From an uncultured Flaviramulus sp. (GTDB taxonomy: Bacteria; Bacteroidota; Bacteroidia; Flavobacteriales; Flavobacteriaceae), in assembly GCA_947501105.1 (NCBI GenBank), contig CANMUP010000001.1, positions 124,001 to 188,000 of the forward strand: a stretch of 64,000 nucleotides of DNA, written 5' to 3'. Numbering within the stretch: the stretch's first letter is position 1; every line of letters starts with the position of its first letter. Shown one piece after another: positions 51,824 through 62,382 of this stretch. Position numbers and translations under genes: made by a program. Below the pieces are notes generated by a model. The model did not search any database. It was not told the DNA's origin and saw only the letters and a program-made list of their open reading frames with translations.

Positions 51824-52732
51824 CTATTTACTAAACATTTTACTTAGCCCTATATTATCTAGTTCATCCTTAATACTTACAAATTCGTCATCTGATAAAG
51901 TTATATGCGGAAATCTACTAGGGCCACAATCTACCCCCAATATTTTCATAAACCCTTTTGCTACTCCATTATACCCTCCTTTACTGTCTAAAAACTCAAC
52001 AAACTCTATAGCCTTGGATTGTAAATTTTGAGCTTCTGACATTTGACCTTCTTCAAAAAGACGTTTTATTTTATAATACAATGGCGCCAAATGATTGTAT
52101 GTGCTGCCTACCCAACCAGTTGCTCCCATTGGTAAACTGTTTATAAATAACTCATCAAAACCAAAAAGGATGTTATACTTACTGTTACAGGCCTTCTTAC
52201 TATGTTGGTAATCAATTAGGTTATTATTAGTAAACTTAATTCCGGCTAAATTTGGTATTTCATTTTCGGCTTTTTCTAAAAATTTATTCATAATCAAATT
52301 TGCTCCAGATAATACAGGAATATGATAATAATAAAATGGGAGATTAGGTGCACAAGATGCAACTTCTTTACAATAATGAATTAACTTCTCAATAGTATTA
52401 AGTTTGAAATAATATGGAGCCAATACAGAAATAGCATCCACTTTGTCTGCAGCAAATTTAGCTAGCTTCTTAGCTTCACGTAGACTTGTGTGTCCAACAT
52501 GATCTATTAAATACAAATTTTCTGATTTATTTTGAGACCAAGCCAAGGTAATCTCCTTACGCTCTTCTGAAGACAATGATACAAAATCACCAGTAGATCC
52601 ATTCATAAACACCCCTGACACCTTATTTCGAATTAAAAATTCACTGTATTGCTTAATTTTGGAAGTATTTATTGAGCCATTTGGATACATAGGCGTATAA
52701 ACAGCAGCTATTAAGTTTTCTATTTTCACCAT
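51824..52732 (-). CDS. N-acetylneuraminate lyase (DapA family)
   Basis: The 302-residue TIM-barrel protein has the family loop MNGSTGDFVSLSSEER (about 44-60), the catalytic Tyr in FYYYHIPVLSG (about 137) and the Schiff-base Lys in LAGIKFTNNN (about 165). It splits sialic acid into N-acetylmannosamine and pyruvate. DapA relatives can differ in substrate, but sialidase, epimerase and transporter around it make this role likely. It lies 40 bases after the PQQ-like gene on the same strand with its own operator. Confidence 0.87.
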   Translation of the reverse strand: MVKIENLIAAVYTPMYPNGSINTSKIKQYSEFLIRNKVSGVFMNGSTGDFVSLSSEERKEITLAWSQNKSENLYLIDHVGHTSLREAKKLAKFAADKVDAISVLAPYYFKLNTIEKLIHYCKEVASCAPNLPFYYYHIPVLSGANLIMNKFLEKAENEIPNLAGIKFTNNNLIDYQHSKKACNSKYNILFGFDELFINSLPMGATGWVGSTYNHLAPLYYKIKRLFEEGQMSEAQNLQSKAIEFVEFLDSKGGYNGVAKGFMKILGVDCGPSRFPHITLSDDEFVSIKDELDNIGLSKMFSK

Positions 52733-52750
52733 ATTATGTTATACATAATA
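52732..52750. promoter_or_regulatory. FadR/GntR operator candidate, copy 2
   Basis: TATTATGT-TAT-ACATAATA is a perfect inverted repeat touching the lyase start codon. It shares ACATAATACA with copy 1 at 50927. It would control the lyase separately from the genes upstream. Confidence 0.7.
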
Positions 52751-52772
52751 CAATAATACAATAATAATTATA

Positions 52773-54362
52773 TTATTTTCCTATGCAAACGATCTCTTTC
52801 ATAGTTCTATGATAAATATTTCCGTTTGCAAAGCTTAATGAATTAACTGTCCATGTTTTCCCTTTTTCTCCTAAATCATTTATAGCTACAATTGCAGATT
52901 CGTCAAATTTCTCAGCATTACTATCGATAACATAAACAACACCTAAAGCATTTGTAAAATAAATATAGTTATTAATCATAGTTGGAGATCCTAAAAAGCA
53001 TTTTTGAAACCCTCCTCCTCTTGTTCTATTATCAGAAGAGTGTAATTGCCCTTGAGAATTTAATCCATCGTTTGATTGTTTTTCCCAAACAAAACCACCT
53101 TTTTCATTTATTTCTTCAGGAACTTCGAGATACTCCGTATTTCCGTTAATCATATTGTGCCTCTTAATAAATGGTGTGTAAAGCCCCATAAAATAAACAT
53201 CATTCTCAACTTGAATGTTGCAATGATAATGGTAATGATATTTGTTTCCAAAATCTTTAATTTCTACATTTTTTAAAAGCTTATATTTTTTAGATAAGGT
53301 ATCATATTTATTAATATTAACAGTACTCATATTATTTTGATCGATTAACTCTCCTGTTTTTGTGTCAATAGTTATATGTGATTTACCTTCATAAAACCAT
53401 GATGCTTTTTCCTTATTCCAATGCTGTGTGCTTAAAGCTCCCCAGCCAGAAATATTATTTTCTTCTTTTGGCTCCCAGTTCCATAGCGCGTCTCCTTGAT
53501 TCTCATCATCTAAATTAATTAGGCTCAAACCAACTGGTCGTTCTGGCACACTATGAGGTCCTCCTCTACCAATTAGTATCGCAGGTTTGCCATCATGGGT
53601 TTCTCCTAATATTGGAGTATTGTAGTTAGTTACTGCTTCTTTAGTTACCCATACTCTTTTTCCTGTTATTTTATCAAAAGCGTGTAGGTAGTTCCATTCT
53701 ATAGTTCTAATAGAATCATTTTTTTTAGCAGGCTCTACATTTAAAATCAAATCCTCAAAAAGGATAGAATCAAACTGTTTATTAAAGGGCCGATTTGGTG
53801 TAACAGGAATTGGTTGCCATGTGCGTTCCCAAATTAAATTACCACTCATTAAAAAACAAGCCATACCTCCACTAGCATTAATTGCCCAAACATACTTCCC
53901 ATCTGTCATTGGAGTTGGTGTAGTTGCATCACTAAAACCATAATTATACTCACTTTCAATGGTTCCTTTTACAGTTTTACTCCATAAGGTTTCCCCATTA
54001 TTTGCATTTAAACAAAGTAAAATTATGTCTTTACTAGAAGCCCCTCCTTTAAGCTCAGAATCTTTGGAGTATTTAGGATCATCATTAGGTGGGTTAATAG
54101 TAAAAAATATTTTATCATCCCAAACAGCAATCCCACTTTGACCTCCTTCTGGTAGTGATTTTTTCCATTTTATATTCTCTCCTGTTCTAACTGACCATTT
54201 GGTTGGGACTTTTAAAGTTGTTTCAACTTTCCAACTACCATCTGGACCTCCAGACATTGGCCATTGATTTTCACTTCCATCTACTGTAACTACATTTTTT
54301 TTTGAAGTACTACAGGAAATTAAGACCCCACAACAAAATATTAATTTAAAAAGCAGCTTCAT
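52773..54362 (-). CDS. PQQ-like beta-propeller lipoprotein
   Basis: The 529-residue protein has a lipoprotein signal (LIFCCGVLISCSTSK) and repeated beta-propeller blades of the quinoprotein type (WPMSGGPDGSWKVETTLKVP; LLCLNANNGETLWSKTVKG; WVTKEAVTNYNTPILG; GVVYVIDSNAEKFD). It lacks clear PQQ-ligand residues, so it may bind a ligand rather than oxidise it. It follows the cytochrome gene by 10 bases, suggesting that the two act together. Confidence 0.78.
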   Translation of the reverse strand: MKLLFKLIFCCGVLISCSTSKKNVVTVDGSENQWPMSGGPDGSWKVETTLKVPTKWSVRTGENIKWKKSLPEGGQSGIAVWDDKIFFTINPPNDDPKYSKDSELKGGASSKDIILLCLNANNGETLWSKTVKGTIESEYNYGFSDATTPTPMTDGKYVWAINASGGMACFLMSGNLIWERTWQPIPVTPNRPFNKQFDSILFEDLILNVEPAKKNDSIRTIEWNYLHAFDKITGKRVWVTKEAVTNYNTPILGETHDGKPAILIGRGGPHSVPERPVGLSLINLDDENQGDALWNWEPKEENNISGWGALSTQHWNKEKASWFYEGKSHITIDTKTGELIDQNNMSTVNINKYDTLSKKYKLLKNVEIKDFGNKYHYHYHCNIQVENDVYFMGLYTPFIKRHNMINGNTEYLEVPEEINEKGGFVWEKQSNDGLNSQGQLHSSDNRTRGGGFQKCFLGSPTMINNYIYFTNALGVVYVIDSNAEKFDESAIVAINDLGEKGKTWTVNSLSFANGNIYHRTMKEIVCIGK

Positions 54363-54372
54363 TTTATATTTT

Positions 54373-55392
54373 TTAGTTTAATAAATACTTTGGTTCTTTT
54401 ATATAATCTTCAGGGATTTCTCCAGAAAGTGTACTTAGAAATAGTTGAATTTTTAAGGCTTCTTCTTTATTTATCTCTAATCCTCTTTCATGTCTTCCCA
54501 TTAATTTTACAGCACTCCACAGTTCTCTAGCGGAAGCATCATGAAAATACGGAGCGGTTTTTTCAACATTTCTTAAAGGAGCAACCCTAAAAAACATTTT
54601 GTATGCAGATATTTTTTTTACTCTATAATATCCTAAATCTTTCTTGTTTGGCCACTCTTCAGCAATTCCTAATTTCTGAATCATTTGACCACCAAAGTTA
54701 GAACCTGTATGACAAGAATAACAGCTTTTTGAGTTAAAAACATGCCCTCCTTCAATCTCTTCTTTTGATAAAGCATTATCATTTCCTTTAATAAATAAAT
54801 CAATTGGTGCTGGTGTTGTTAATCCCTTGATAAAAGCTTTCAACGCATCAACTATATTATCAACGGAAATAGCTTTATCGCTTTCTGGGAAGGCAGACTC
54901 AAACAAGATATTATAATCTGATACTTCTTCAAGTCGCTTTACAATTGCACTTTCATCATTCACGTTCATTTCATAAACATTTATAAGTGACTGCTTTAAT
55001 TTTTTATTTAAACTAGTAATACCTCCATCTGCATTATACATAGAGAGAGTCGCTACGTTATAAATAGTTGGAACATCTCTAAATGTATTTCCCTTGTCTT
55101 TTTCTTTAAGAAAAAAAGTGCCATTTGTTCCGTTCTTTTTTAAATCATGACAACTATTACAAGAGATTGTACTGTTTGAAGAAAGCCTTTTATCAAAATA
55201 TAAATGCCTACCTAAATCAATCTTTTTTTTACTATCATTAAGATACTGGCTATCCTGTTCAACAGGAACAAAATATGGCATTAGTATTTCTCTTAAACTT
55301 TGAGGGTTTTCATTTAGATTAGATTGACTGATTGCCTGAAAAGACAAACAAATAACAAAAAACAAAAATGTAAAAGCCTTATTAGAATACAT
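54373..55392 (-). CDS. Di-haem cytochrome c peroxidase-like protein
   Basis: The 339-residue periplasmic protein has a signal peptide (about 1-23) and two haem-binding motifs, CNSCHDL (about 77) and CYSCHTG (about 225), as in MauG and CcpA-type proteins, with the FYDKRLS/DVPTIYNVA segments of that family. It may reduce peroxide or carry electrons for a partner; no blue copper protein is nearby. Tightly upstream of the propeller gene. Confidence 0.85.
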   Translation of the reverse strand: MYSNKAFTFLFFVICLSFQAISQSNLNENPQSLREILMPYFVPVEQDSQYLNDSKKKIDLGRHLYFDKRLSSNSTISCNSCHDLKKNGTNGTFFLKEKDKGNTFRDVPTIYNVATLSMYNADGGITSLNKKLKQSLINVYEMNVNDESAIVKRLEEVSDYNILFESAFPESDKAISVDNIVDALKAFIKGLTTPAPIDLFIKGNDNALSKEEIEGGHVFNSKSCYSCHTGSNFGGQMIQKLGIAEEWPNKKDLGYYRVKKISAYKMFFRVAPLRNVEKTAPYFHDASARELWSAVKLMGRHERGLEINKEEALKIQLFLSTLSGEIPEDYIKEPKYLLN

Positions 55393-55501
55393 TTAAATAT
55401 TTAAGCTGTTTTTAATTTACTAAGTACACTAGATTTTTCTGATTATATTGTTCAACTCGTATAAAATACTGCATTATTGTTACACTCAATTTTTGTTCTT
55501 A

Positions 55502-56788
55502 TTATGTTTTTCGATTAGAAAATTTTTCAATTTTTAAACCATAAAACACCAAAATAATAAATGGAATAAGTGTACAGATATATGAAATGTTTATCGAAGT
55601 TTTATCAATAACAAAGCCTTGAACTGGGTTCATAATTCCTACAGCAATAATTGTCATAATAAGGCCAGAGGCTCCTATCTTAGTTTCAACAGAAGATAAG
55701 CCCTGTAATCCAATACCATAAATAGTTGGAAATAATAATGACACACATCCACATACTAAAATTAAACATATCCCACCTATGTTTCCTGGAAACAAAATGG
55801 CACAGATAGTAAAAAAGACAGCAAGACTAGACATGATTGCAAGAAGCTTACTTGGTTTAATAAATTTCATTAGCCATGTGCATACAAAACGCATTATCAT
55901 AAAAAGAAAAACTCCATATGCTAAGAGTCCTCCTGCGCGTCCACCTTTAACCAATTCGCCAGCCTCTGTATAATATTCTTTTAGATAAGGAATAATAAAA
56001 GCAAAAGTTCCAAACTGAGCAGCCATAGCACAAAAAAGTGCAGCTATTGAAAATAAGTAACGTCGTTTTTTAAGGTTTTTACCAAATACAGTAAAGAAGT
56101 TTTCGTTGTCATCATCCTTATAAGCAGGCATTTTAGTAACACTAAAAATGACTAAAAAAACCACTGCGATAATTGCAATATAGCTATATGGTGAAGCAAG
56201 AATTGCTAATTCCTCAGTTTGCAAAGCTGCTAATTGTTTTACCGTCATGTCAACTTTATCTTCAGTACTTTTTAGGTTGCTCAAAATAGCTTGTCCGGCT
56301 ATAATTGTTCCAATCCAAGATCCAAAAGGAAAAAATGATTGAGCAAGGTTTAACCTTTGCACTGCGGTTTTTTCGTCACCCATTGCAATAATATATGGGT
56401 TTGCAGACGTTTCTAAAAACGAAATTCCTGTTGCTAAAGTAAAAAGTGCGACTAAAAAATAATTGTATTCCTGAGCTTGACTTGCTGGAATAAATAGGTA
56501 TGCACCAATAGCATACAATATAATACCAACCATTATTGTGGTTTTATAACTCGTTTTTTTAACTAAAAATGCGGCTGGTATTGCCCAAACAAAGTATGCA
56601 CCATAAAAAGCGGCCTGTACAAGTGAAGCTTGTAAGTTGCTCATTCCTTTAAAAATATCTTTAAATGCAGAAATGAGTGGCTCTGTCATACTGCCAGGAA
56701 CGCCCCAAGCAAAAAATAAGAATGTGACAAGCACAAATGGTAATAACAGTTTCTTACTTACTATTGGCGCAGTCTTTTGGTTGGTCAT
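55502..56788 (-). CDS. Sugar MFS transporter (FucP/NagP-like)
   Basis: The 428-residue protein has 12 membrane segments and the FucP-family pattern (LFFAWGVPGSMTEPLISAFKDIF; LETSANPYIIAMGDEKTAVQRLNLAQSFFPFGSWIG). Members import fucose, N-acetylglucosamine or other hexoses with protons. It may carry an amino sugar released from sialoglycans; the substrate is not shown. Between the DUF1552 and cytochrome genes, 109 bases from the latter. Confidence 0.86.
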   Translation of the reverse strand: MTNQKTAPIVSKKLLLPFVLVTFLFFAWGVPGSMTEPLISAFKDIFKGMSNLQASLVQAAFYGAYFVWAIPAAFLVKKTSYKTTIMVGIILYAIGAYLFIPASQAQEYNYFLVALFTLATGISFLETSANPYIIAMGDEKTAVQRLNLAQSFFPFGSWIGTIIAGQAILSNLKSTEDKVDMTVKQLAALQTEELAILASPYSYIAIIAVVFLVIFSVTKMPAYKDDDNENFFTVFGKNLKKRRYLFSIAALFCAMAAQFGTFAFIIPYLKEYYTEAGELVKGGRAGGLLAYGVFLFMIMRFVCTWLMKFIKPSKLLAIMSSLAVFFTICAILFPGNIGGICLILVCGCVSLLFPTIYGIGLQGLSSVETKIGASGLIMTIIAVGIMNPVQGFVIDKTSINISYICTLIPFIILVFYGLKIEKFSNRKT

Positions 56789-56815
56789 ATAAATTTAAAA
56801 AAATGAAATTATAAA

Positions 56816-58165
56816 TTAAGATAAGATTTTAGGTAATTCCCCAGTGCTATCACCAAATGATTCTGTTTCAACACCAAGTTTGTTTAGCATGCTTACAAAT
56901 AAATTGGCCATATGTACATGTTTAGGATCAAAAACCTCATATGAGCCATGTTTAACACCTAGCTTTGATCCTCCAGCAAGAACCAGCGGATAGTTGTTTG
57001 CATTATGTGTAGAACAACAAGCACTTCCGTATAATACTAAAGTGTTATCTAATAAAGAACCATGCTCGTCATATGTGTTTTCCATTCTATCTAAGAAATA
57101 AGCAAACTGTTTAGACATCCATTGGTCGTACTTTCCTAGACGTTCTTGATATCCTGTTTTTCTATCGTGAGTCATACCATGGTGACCTGATAAATTTAAA
57201 GTTAGTTTAGGAAAAGCATCAAAAAGCCCCATACCATCTTCACGCCCCATCATAAATGTCATTACTCTTGTTAAATCGGTTTGTAGACCAAGTATCATCA
57301 AATCCAATGTTGAACGTAAATACGCTTCAGGATTCACAGTAGCATCTACATTCAAATTGATATAAGAGGCATCAAATTCCTTCATTGGAATGTCCAACCA
57401 CTTTTCATTTCTTTTTACTTGCTCTTCTATTGAATTTAAAGAAGACATGTATTCATCTAACTTTGCATTATCATTATAACCCAACTGCTTTTTAAGACGT
57501 TTACTATCTTCCAAAACTAAGTCTACAATTTTTTTGTCTTGTTGCAGGCTTTTGCGTCTTTCTGCAGATGTAGCTCCTCCCGTTGGGGAAAAATAGCGCT
57601 CGAAGATTTCTCTTTGTCTGTGTTCTGAAGGAATAGCTTTCCCTGTTGAATCAAATGACAAAGTTGAAGCTCTTGATTTGTAACCAACACCACCGTCTGT
57701 AGACAATGTTAATGATGGTATTCTTGTATACTTAGATAATTTTTGAGCCGCAACTTGATCGACAGAAATTGTATTTAAATACTTATCACCTCTTAAATCT
57801 CCTCCAGTAAGGAATGTATCTCCCGCCATATGACCTAAAACATTTCGGCTATTAGGGTGACTTAAACCACCTAGCACCGATAACTTTTTTCGATAAGGGT
57901 CTAATGGCGCTAATGAATTTGTAAACTTATAGTTTGTTCCTGTTGTATGCGGAAACCAATGCCATTGTGCATTTTTAGAATCTACCCCAGGAGACATACT
58001 AACACCATTAGGGAAATACAAAATACAAAGTCTTTTAGGCGCTTTGGGAGCAGCAAAACTTGTTAGTGTTCCCATACCCATACATTCCAAATAAGGCAAC
58101 ATGCAAGCTGCACCTACACCTTTTATAAATGTTCTACGATCTAAATGCCATGATTTTTTACCCAT
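56816..58165 (-). CDS. DUF1552 family protein with Tat-like signal
   Basis: The 449-residue protein starts with a twin-arginine-like signal (WHLDRRTFIKGVGAACMLPYLECMGMG) and then the DUF1552 domain (PKRLCILYFPNGVSMSPG; LSVLGGLSHPNSRNVLGH; SGHHGMTHDRKTGYQERLGKYDQWM), a sulfatase/alkaline-phosphatase-like fold of unknown function. In Planctomycetes and some Bacteroidota it is always next to a DUF1592 cytochrome protein, as here (5 bases). Confidence 0.85.
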   Translation of the reverse strand: MGKKSWHLDRRTFIKGVGAACMLPYLECMGMGTLTSFAAPKAPKRLCILYFPNGVSMSPGVDSKNAQWHWFPHTTGTNYKFTNSLAPLDPYRKKLSVLGGLSHPNSRNVLGHMAGDTFLTGGDLRGDKYLNTISVDQVAAQKLSKYTRIPSLTLSTDGGVGYKSRASTLSFDSTGKAIPSEHRQREIFERYFSPTGGATSAERRKSLQQDKKIVDLVLEDSKRLKKQLGYNDNAKLDEYMSSLNSIEEQVKRNEKWLDIPMKEFDASYINLNVDATVNPEAYLRSTLDLMILGLQTDLTRVMTFMMGREDGMGLFDAFPKLTLNLSGHHGMTHDRKTGYQERLGKYDQWMSKQFAYFLDRMENTYDEHGSLLDNTLVLYGSACCSTHNANNYPLVLAGGSKLGVKHGSYEVFDPKHVHMANLFVSMLNKLGVETESFGDSTGELPKILS

Positions 58166-58170
58166 ATCTA

Positions 58171-61100
58171 TTAATTTTTGGCTATAGTATTCTTTTCACT
58201 AGCTATCTTTTTTAAAAAAGAATTGCTTTTTATAATTTCCTCTAAAACTGTTTTAAACTTATAGTCGTTAGCTTTCACTTTCTCAACAATACTGTTCAAC
58301 TCTTTTTCGTCCGAAAAACTTACATCTCTTCCTAAGGCATAAGCAAACAAATGTTCTACTACCGATTTGGTAAACTCATCTTTCTTTTTTGTTAAAAGGT
58401 ACTCTTTAATACCTGTAATGCCTTCAACTTCGGTGCCATCTGGTAATTTAGATTTTGAATCTATAAGGTTTCCTTTGTATGCTTTTCGAAATCTTCCTAC
58501 CGCATCATAGTTTTCAAAAGCGACACCGTAAGGGTCAATTTTTAAATGACAATCGATACAAGATACTTTATTTCTGTGTAATTCCAACTGTTCTTTTAGC
58601 GTTAAGTTCTCAAAACCAGGAGTTTCCGGGTCCAATTCTGGAACATTTGGAGGTGGAGGTGGAGGTGCATCACCTAGAATTTTTTCTTTTAACCATACAG
58701 CCCGTTTTATAGGGTGAGCTTGAACACCATCAGAATGGCCTGTTAAAAATGCACCCTGTGATAATAAGCCCCCTCGGTTTTCCTCTCTTGGAATAGCAAC
58801 TGGTCGAAATTGATTTCCAACTACACCATCTATTCCATAAAACTCTGCTAAATTTTGATTTAACATGGCAAAATCTGAGTCGATAAAATTTAAAATGCTC
58901 TTATTTTCCTTTAGTATATAGTGAATAAAATTATAGGTTTCTTTAGCCATATCTGCCTTGACAAATCGAGTAAAATCAGGATATAAATTAACATCAATAT
59001 TAATGCTCTTTAACCTATCTACTCGTAACCATTCGTAAGCAAAAGCTTCAATCATTTTTAAAGTCTTTGGGCTTTCAATCATTCTGTCTATTTGACTTGA
59101 TAGCTCATTTTTAAGCATTCCTAAAGAGGCTAGTTCAGTTAATTTCTCATCAGGTGGCGAATTCCATAAAAAATAAGCCATTTTAGCTCCCAAGAAAAAA
59201 TCATCATTAAACATTTTTGGTCCTGATCTTTCTGATTCTAATAGGTATAAAAAGTTAGGTGAACATAAAATAGCTACCAAAACCTCCTTAACACTATCTT
59301 CGTAAACCACAAAATCATCTTTTATTGTGTTCCAAAAATTAAAATAACGCTCTAGTTCGCCATCTACTAACGGACGCCTAAAAGCCTTTTCCATAAACTT
59401 CTTAAGGACTTCAGCAGTATAAACTTGGTAGTTGTTTTTATTAGGTGAATCAAAAAATATAGCGGAGTGACTTTTTGTAGGCCAAATAGGGTTATAAGGC
59501 GTTTCTAATTCTATAGATTTAATTAATAACGCAGGGCCATTCTCTTTTTTGTTTTTCACCAAATGATTGTTCCACAAGCCAACTATCATGGTATTCGAAA
59601 ATGGTTCTGTCTCTAAAGGGTCGTAAACAGGAACAGGTAAGTTTTCTAACTGACCTTTAAATTCAAAAGTTTTAAAATCTCCTGCTTCAGAAGTTACTTC
59701 TTTACTTACATCAAAAGTTTGGTAATCCATCCCATCATCTGTTCTAGTTGCAACAAATGCTTTTATAGATGGAACTAAATCTTTATATTGACTTTGATTC
59801 TTTTCAACCTCTTGTTTAAGCGCTTTAGGTATCTCACTATCTTCGGGCAATGGTGTAAACCTTATGTTTTTATAGCCTACAAAGAAACTGCCACCTATCA
59901 TAATTTTATATTTCCCCTTTCGTAAATAGGCTAAAGTAACTGGGGTTACTATTTCAGCTTCATTTTCTAAATCCTTGGGCATTTGTAAACGCTCTTCAAT
60001 TTTATTAAATCTATCAATCCTTAAAAGAAATGACGGCATATTTTCTTGAGACAAGTATGGGTGTACCAAATCTACTTGATAAAAGCTGTCTTTTGGAATT
60101 TTAATTTCAAAGCGCGAAGATGTTACTGAATCAATTCTAACAGGAACTAACAAACTATCCTTAAAAACTAAATTACTATTCTCTTCACTATTTATTGCTA
60201 AAAGATTAATCGTGTTAGGTGTTACCTTTGCTGGTTTATTTTCTCTTAACTCGATTAAGCCTTCACTCCTTGTAATGCCATAACCCTTAGAAGCATTAAC
60301 CCTTAATACAAAGGTCCCATTTCTTGGATAATTGTTCTTTATCAACATTTTAGCATTTGGTGATGGCCCTTGCCATGATCGTGGAGGCACATCTTTATGA
60401 GGAAGCGCTGAATATAAAATCATGCCAGCATCCTCAACGGCGTATCTATCACTGGCTGAGCCTCTCATATCTACTCCTATTCGCTTTTTTATTGAATCTG
60501 TTATGTCAAAATTAACACCATCATTATCATAAAGGTCTACCCTAAAATCTTCATGCTTAACAGCTACCGATTGAAAACCGCCAAACTCTGCAGCTACTTT
60601 ATCTTCTCCTATACCTTTACCAAAAGTGATTTTATATTTTTTTGATTTTGGTTTTGGTCCACTTACAATAGCTTTGTCTAAAGCTTCGCGAGCTATTTTT
60701 TGATAATAATCAATATGCAATGATGATATTTGAAGCACATCGCCGTTATTAGAAAAGCCCATTTTAGATTTCCCGTCATCAGGTAAAACATTTCCAAAGT
60801 TTATTGGTAATTCTAATAATTGATTAAGCGTATTAGTGTATTGAGATTTTGTTAAACGCCTTGTAACACTTTTATTAGTTTCACTTTTTTCATCTGCTGC
60901 ATGCTCTAAAGAATTAGTAATCCAATCAACAACCATCCTACGCTCTTCTTTTGTTAATTGCGGTTTTTTCTTTGGAGGCATATTTCCTGCATTAATCTCA
61001 TCTAGAGCCGAATGCCATTTTTCTGCATCCCCTCCGTTTACCATATTCCAGTTTAATATATCTAAACGAGTATCCCCTTTTTGCTTTGTTGGTCCATGAC

Positions 61101-62166
61101 ATTGATAACAATACTTATCTAATATTGGCTGAATCTCATTAACATATTTTAAAGATGATTCTGTTGGTTCTGTTGACAACAAGCTTTCGTTTAATGCAAA
61201 TGCGTGTTCTTCTTTTTCGTTTTCAGCCTTAGCTTCCTGCCTTTCTAGCTCAGCGACTTGCTGTTTCAACTCTGGCTTAACACTATCTAATGAGCGAGTT
61301 ATCCAATTTATAATACTATTTTGTTCTTTATCTGTTAAAGGTTCTTCCTCTTCTGGAGGCATATTTCCTTCACTAATTTCTTTTAAAACATTTTTCCAAA
61401 CTTTAACATTTTTAGCACTTATCATTTTCCATCCAACATTATCTAATCGCAAATCGCCTTTTTGTTTATTGGCATTATGACAATCAAAACAATTACTACT
61501 CATAATAGGATGAATCGTATCTGCAAACACAAATGCTTCATTTATTTCATTAGTGTTTTTTGTATTATTAGATTCTTTTAATTCTTTAATAGAAGAAAGT
61601 ATCGATTCTGCTTCGGTTTTTTCAACTCCAAAAAAATCTTTCAATCCTTCTGGCATGTCCTTAGTTAAGTAATTAGCTCCATGCGTTAATGTTCCTCCGT
61701 AATGTCCCGTAAAAGAAAGAAGCGCCACGTTTATAACTAAAATCCATTGATACACTTTTACGTAATTCTTAGATTTTGAATACGCCCATAAACGAAAAAC
61801 TAATAACCATACGCACAGCAAAGCCGTAAACCAACCTAACCATTTATGAAAAGCTAAAACTTCATCGTTATAACCTCCAGTTGAGGCTAGAAAAAAACCA
61901 AATATAACAGCAGGTATTAAGCTAATTGCGCTAAACCATAATAACACTTTATTAGCGTTATCTAAATTTAATTGAGGCTTGATAATGTTTATAATTTCTA
62001 AAAAGAATACACCTATTAATGCGCCTATAGGCAAATGAAGAATTAATGGGTGAAAGTTTCCAAAAAAGGCTATTACATCATTAGTTTCTTTAGGGTTTAT
62101 TGGTATTAATACTAATATCAATAAAATTAAAGTATAACTGCTCGCAAATATTATGGTTTTTTTCAA
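58171..62166 (-). CDS. Large DUF1592 membrane-anchored cytochrome c protein
   Basis: The 1331-residue protein has an N-terminal membrane domain (about 10-165, DUF2231-like with several segments, FHPLILHLPIGALIG), two planctomycete-type cytochrome c motifs CFDCHNANKQKGDLRLD (about 230) and CYQCHGPTKQKGDTRLD (about 355), then DUF1587, DUF1592 and related domains, a third CIDCH (about 1220) and DUF1585-like end. It is a periplasmic electron-transfer or oxidase-like protein. The pairing with DUF1552 is well known; the substrate is not. It follows an unusual gap of about 216 bases. Confidence 0.85.
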   Translation of the reverse strand: MKKTIIFASSYTLILLILVLIPINPKETNDVIAFFGNFHPLILHLPIGALIGVFFLEIINIIKPQLNLDNANKVLLWFSAISLIPAVIFGFFLASTGGYNDEVLAFHKWLGWFTALLCVWLLVFRLWAYSKSKNYVKVYQWILVINVALLSFTGHYGGTLTHGANYLTKDMPEGLKDFFGVEKTEAESILSSIKELKESNNTKNTNEINEAFVFADTIHPIMSSNCFDCHNANKQKGDLRLDNVGWKMISAKNVKVWKNVLKEISEGNMPPEEEEPLTDKEQNSIINWITRSLDSVKPELKQQVAELERQEAKAENEKEEHAFALNESLLSTEPTESSLKYVNEIQPILDKYCYQCHGPTKQKGDTRLDILNWNMVNGGDAEKWHSALDEINAGNMPPKKKPQLTKEERRMVVDWITNSLEHAADEKSETNKSVTRRLTKSQYTNTLNQLLELPINFGNVLPDDGKSKMGFSNNGDVLQISSLHIDYYQKIAREALDKAIVSGPKPKSKKYKITFGKGIGEDKVAAEFGGFQSVAVKHEDFRVDLYDNDGVNFDITDSIKKRIGVDMRGSASDRYAVEDAGMILYSALPHKDVPPRSWQGPSPNAKMLIKNNYPRNGTFVLRVNASKGYGITRSEGLIELRENKPAKVTPNTINLLAINSEENSNLVFKDSLLVPVRIDSVTSSRFEIKIPKDSFYQVDLVHPYLSQENMPSFLLRIDRFNKIEERLQMPKDLENEAEIVTPVTLAYLRKGKYKIMIGGSFFVGYKNIRFTPLPEDSEIPKALKQEVEKNQSQYKDLVPSIKAFVATRTDDGMDYQTFDVSKEVTSEAGDFKTFEFKGQLENLPVPVYDPLETEPFSNTMIVGLWNNHLVKNKKENGPALLIKSIELETPYNPIWPTKSHSAIFFDSPNKNNYQVYTAEVLKKFMEKAFRRPLVDGELERYFNFWNTIKDDFVVYEDSVKEVLVAILCSPNFLYLLESERSGPKMFNDDFFLGAKMAYFLWNSPPDEKLTELASLGMLKNELSSQIDRMIESPKTLKMIEAFAYEWLRVDRLKSINIDVNLYPDFTRFVKADMAKETYNFIHYILKENKSILNFIDSDFAMLNQNLAEFYGIDGVVGNQFRPVAIPREENRGGLLSQGAFLTGHSDGVQAHPIKRAVWLKEKILGDAPPPPPPNVPELDPETPGFENLTLKEQLELHRNKVSCIDCHLKIDPYGVAFENYDAVGRFRKAYKGNLIDSKSKLPDGTEVEGITGIKEYLLTKKKDEFTKSVVEHLFAYALGRDVSFSDEKELNSIVEKVKANDYKFKTVLEEIIKSNSFLKKIASEKNTIAKN

Positions 62167-62382
62167 AAAAATTACATCGTTGATTAACTACCGCAATTTA
62201 GCTGACAACCAACTTGTTCGCAAATACTAAAAATACTAGAGATAATATTATTTTTGCTTTAGCGTAGTTTTTTTTGTTAAATAAGTAGTTTTCCTATTAT
62301 ATAGTCGTGTATAACTGGGTCATATCGATGGCAGAAGATCTAAAAAAGCATTATCATTAAATAAGGCTTTAGTGCTAATTCT

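Noticed and set aside
52773-54362. Quinoprotein alcohol dehydrogenase.
   Set aside because: The blades match PQQ-type propellers, but the ligand residues and catalytic Asp pattern of the dehydrogenases are not evident.
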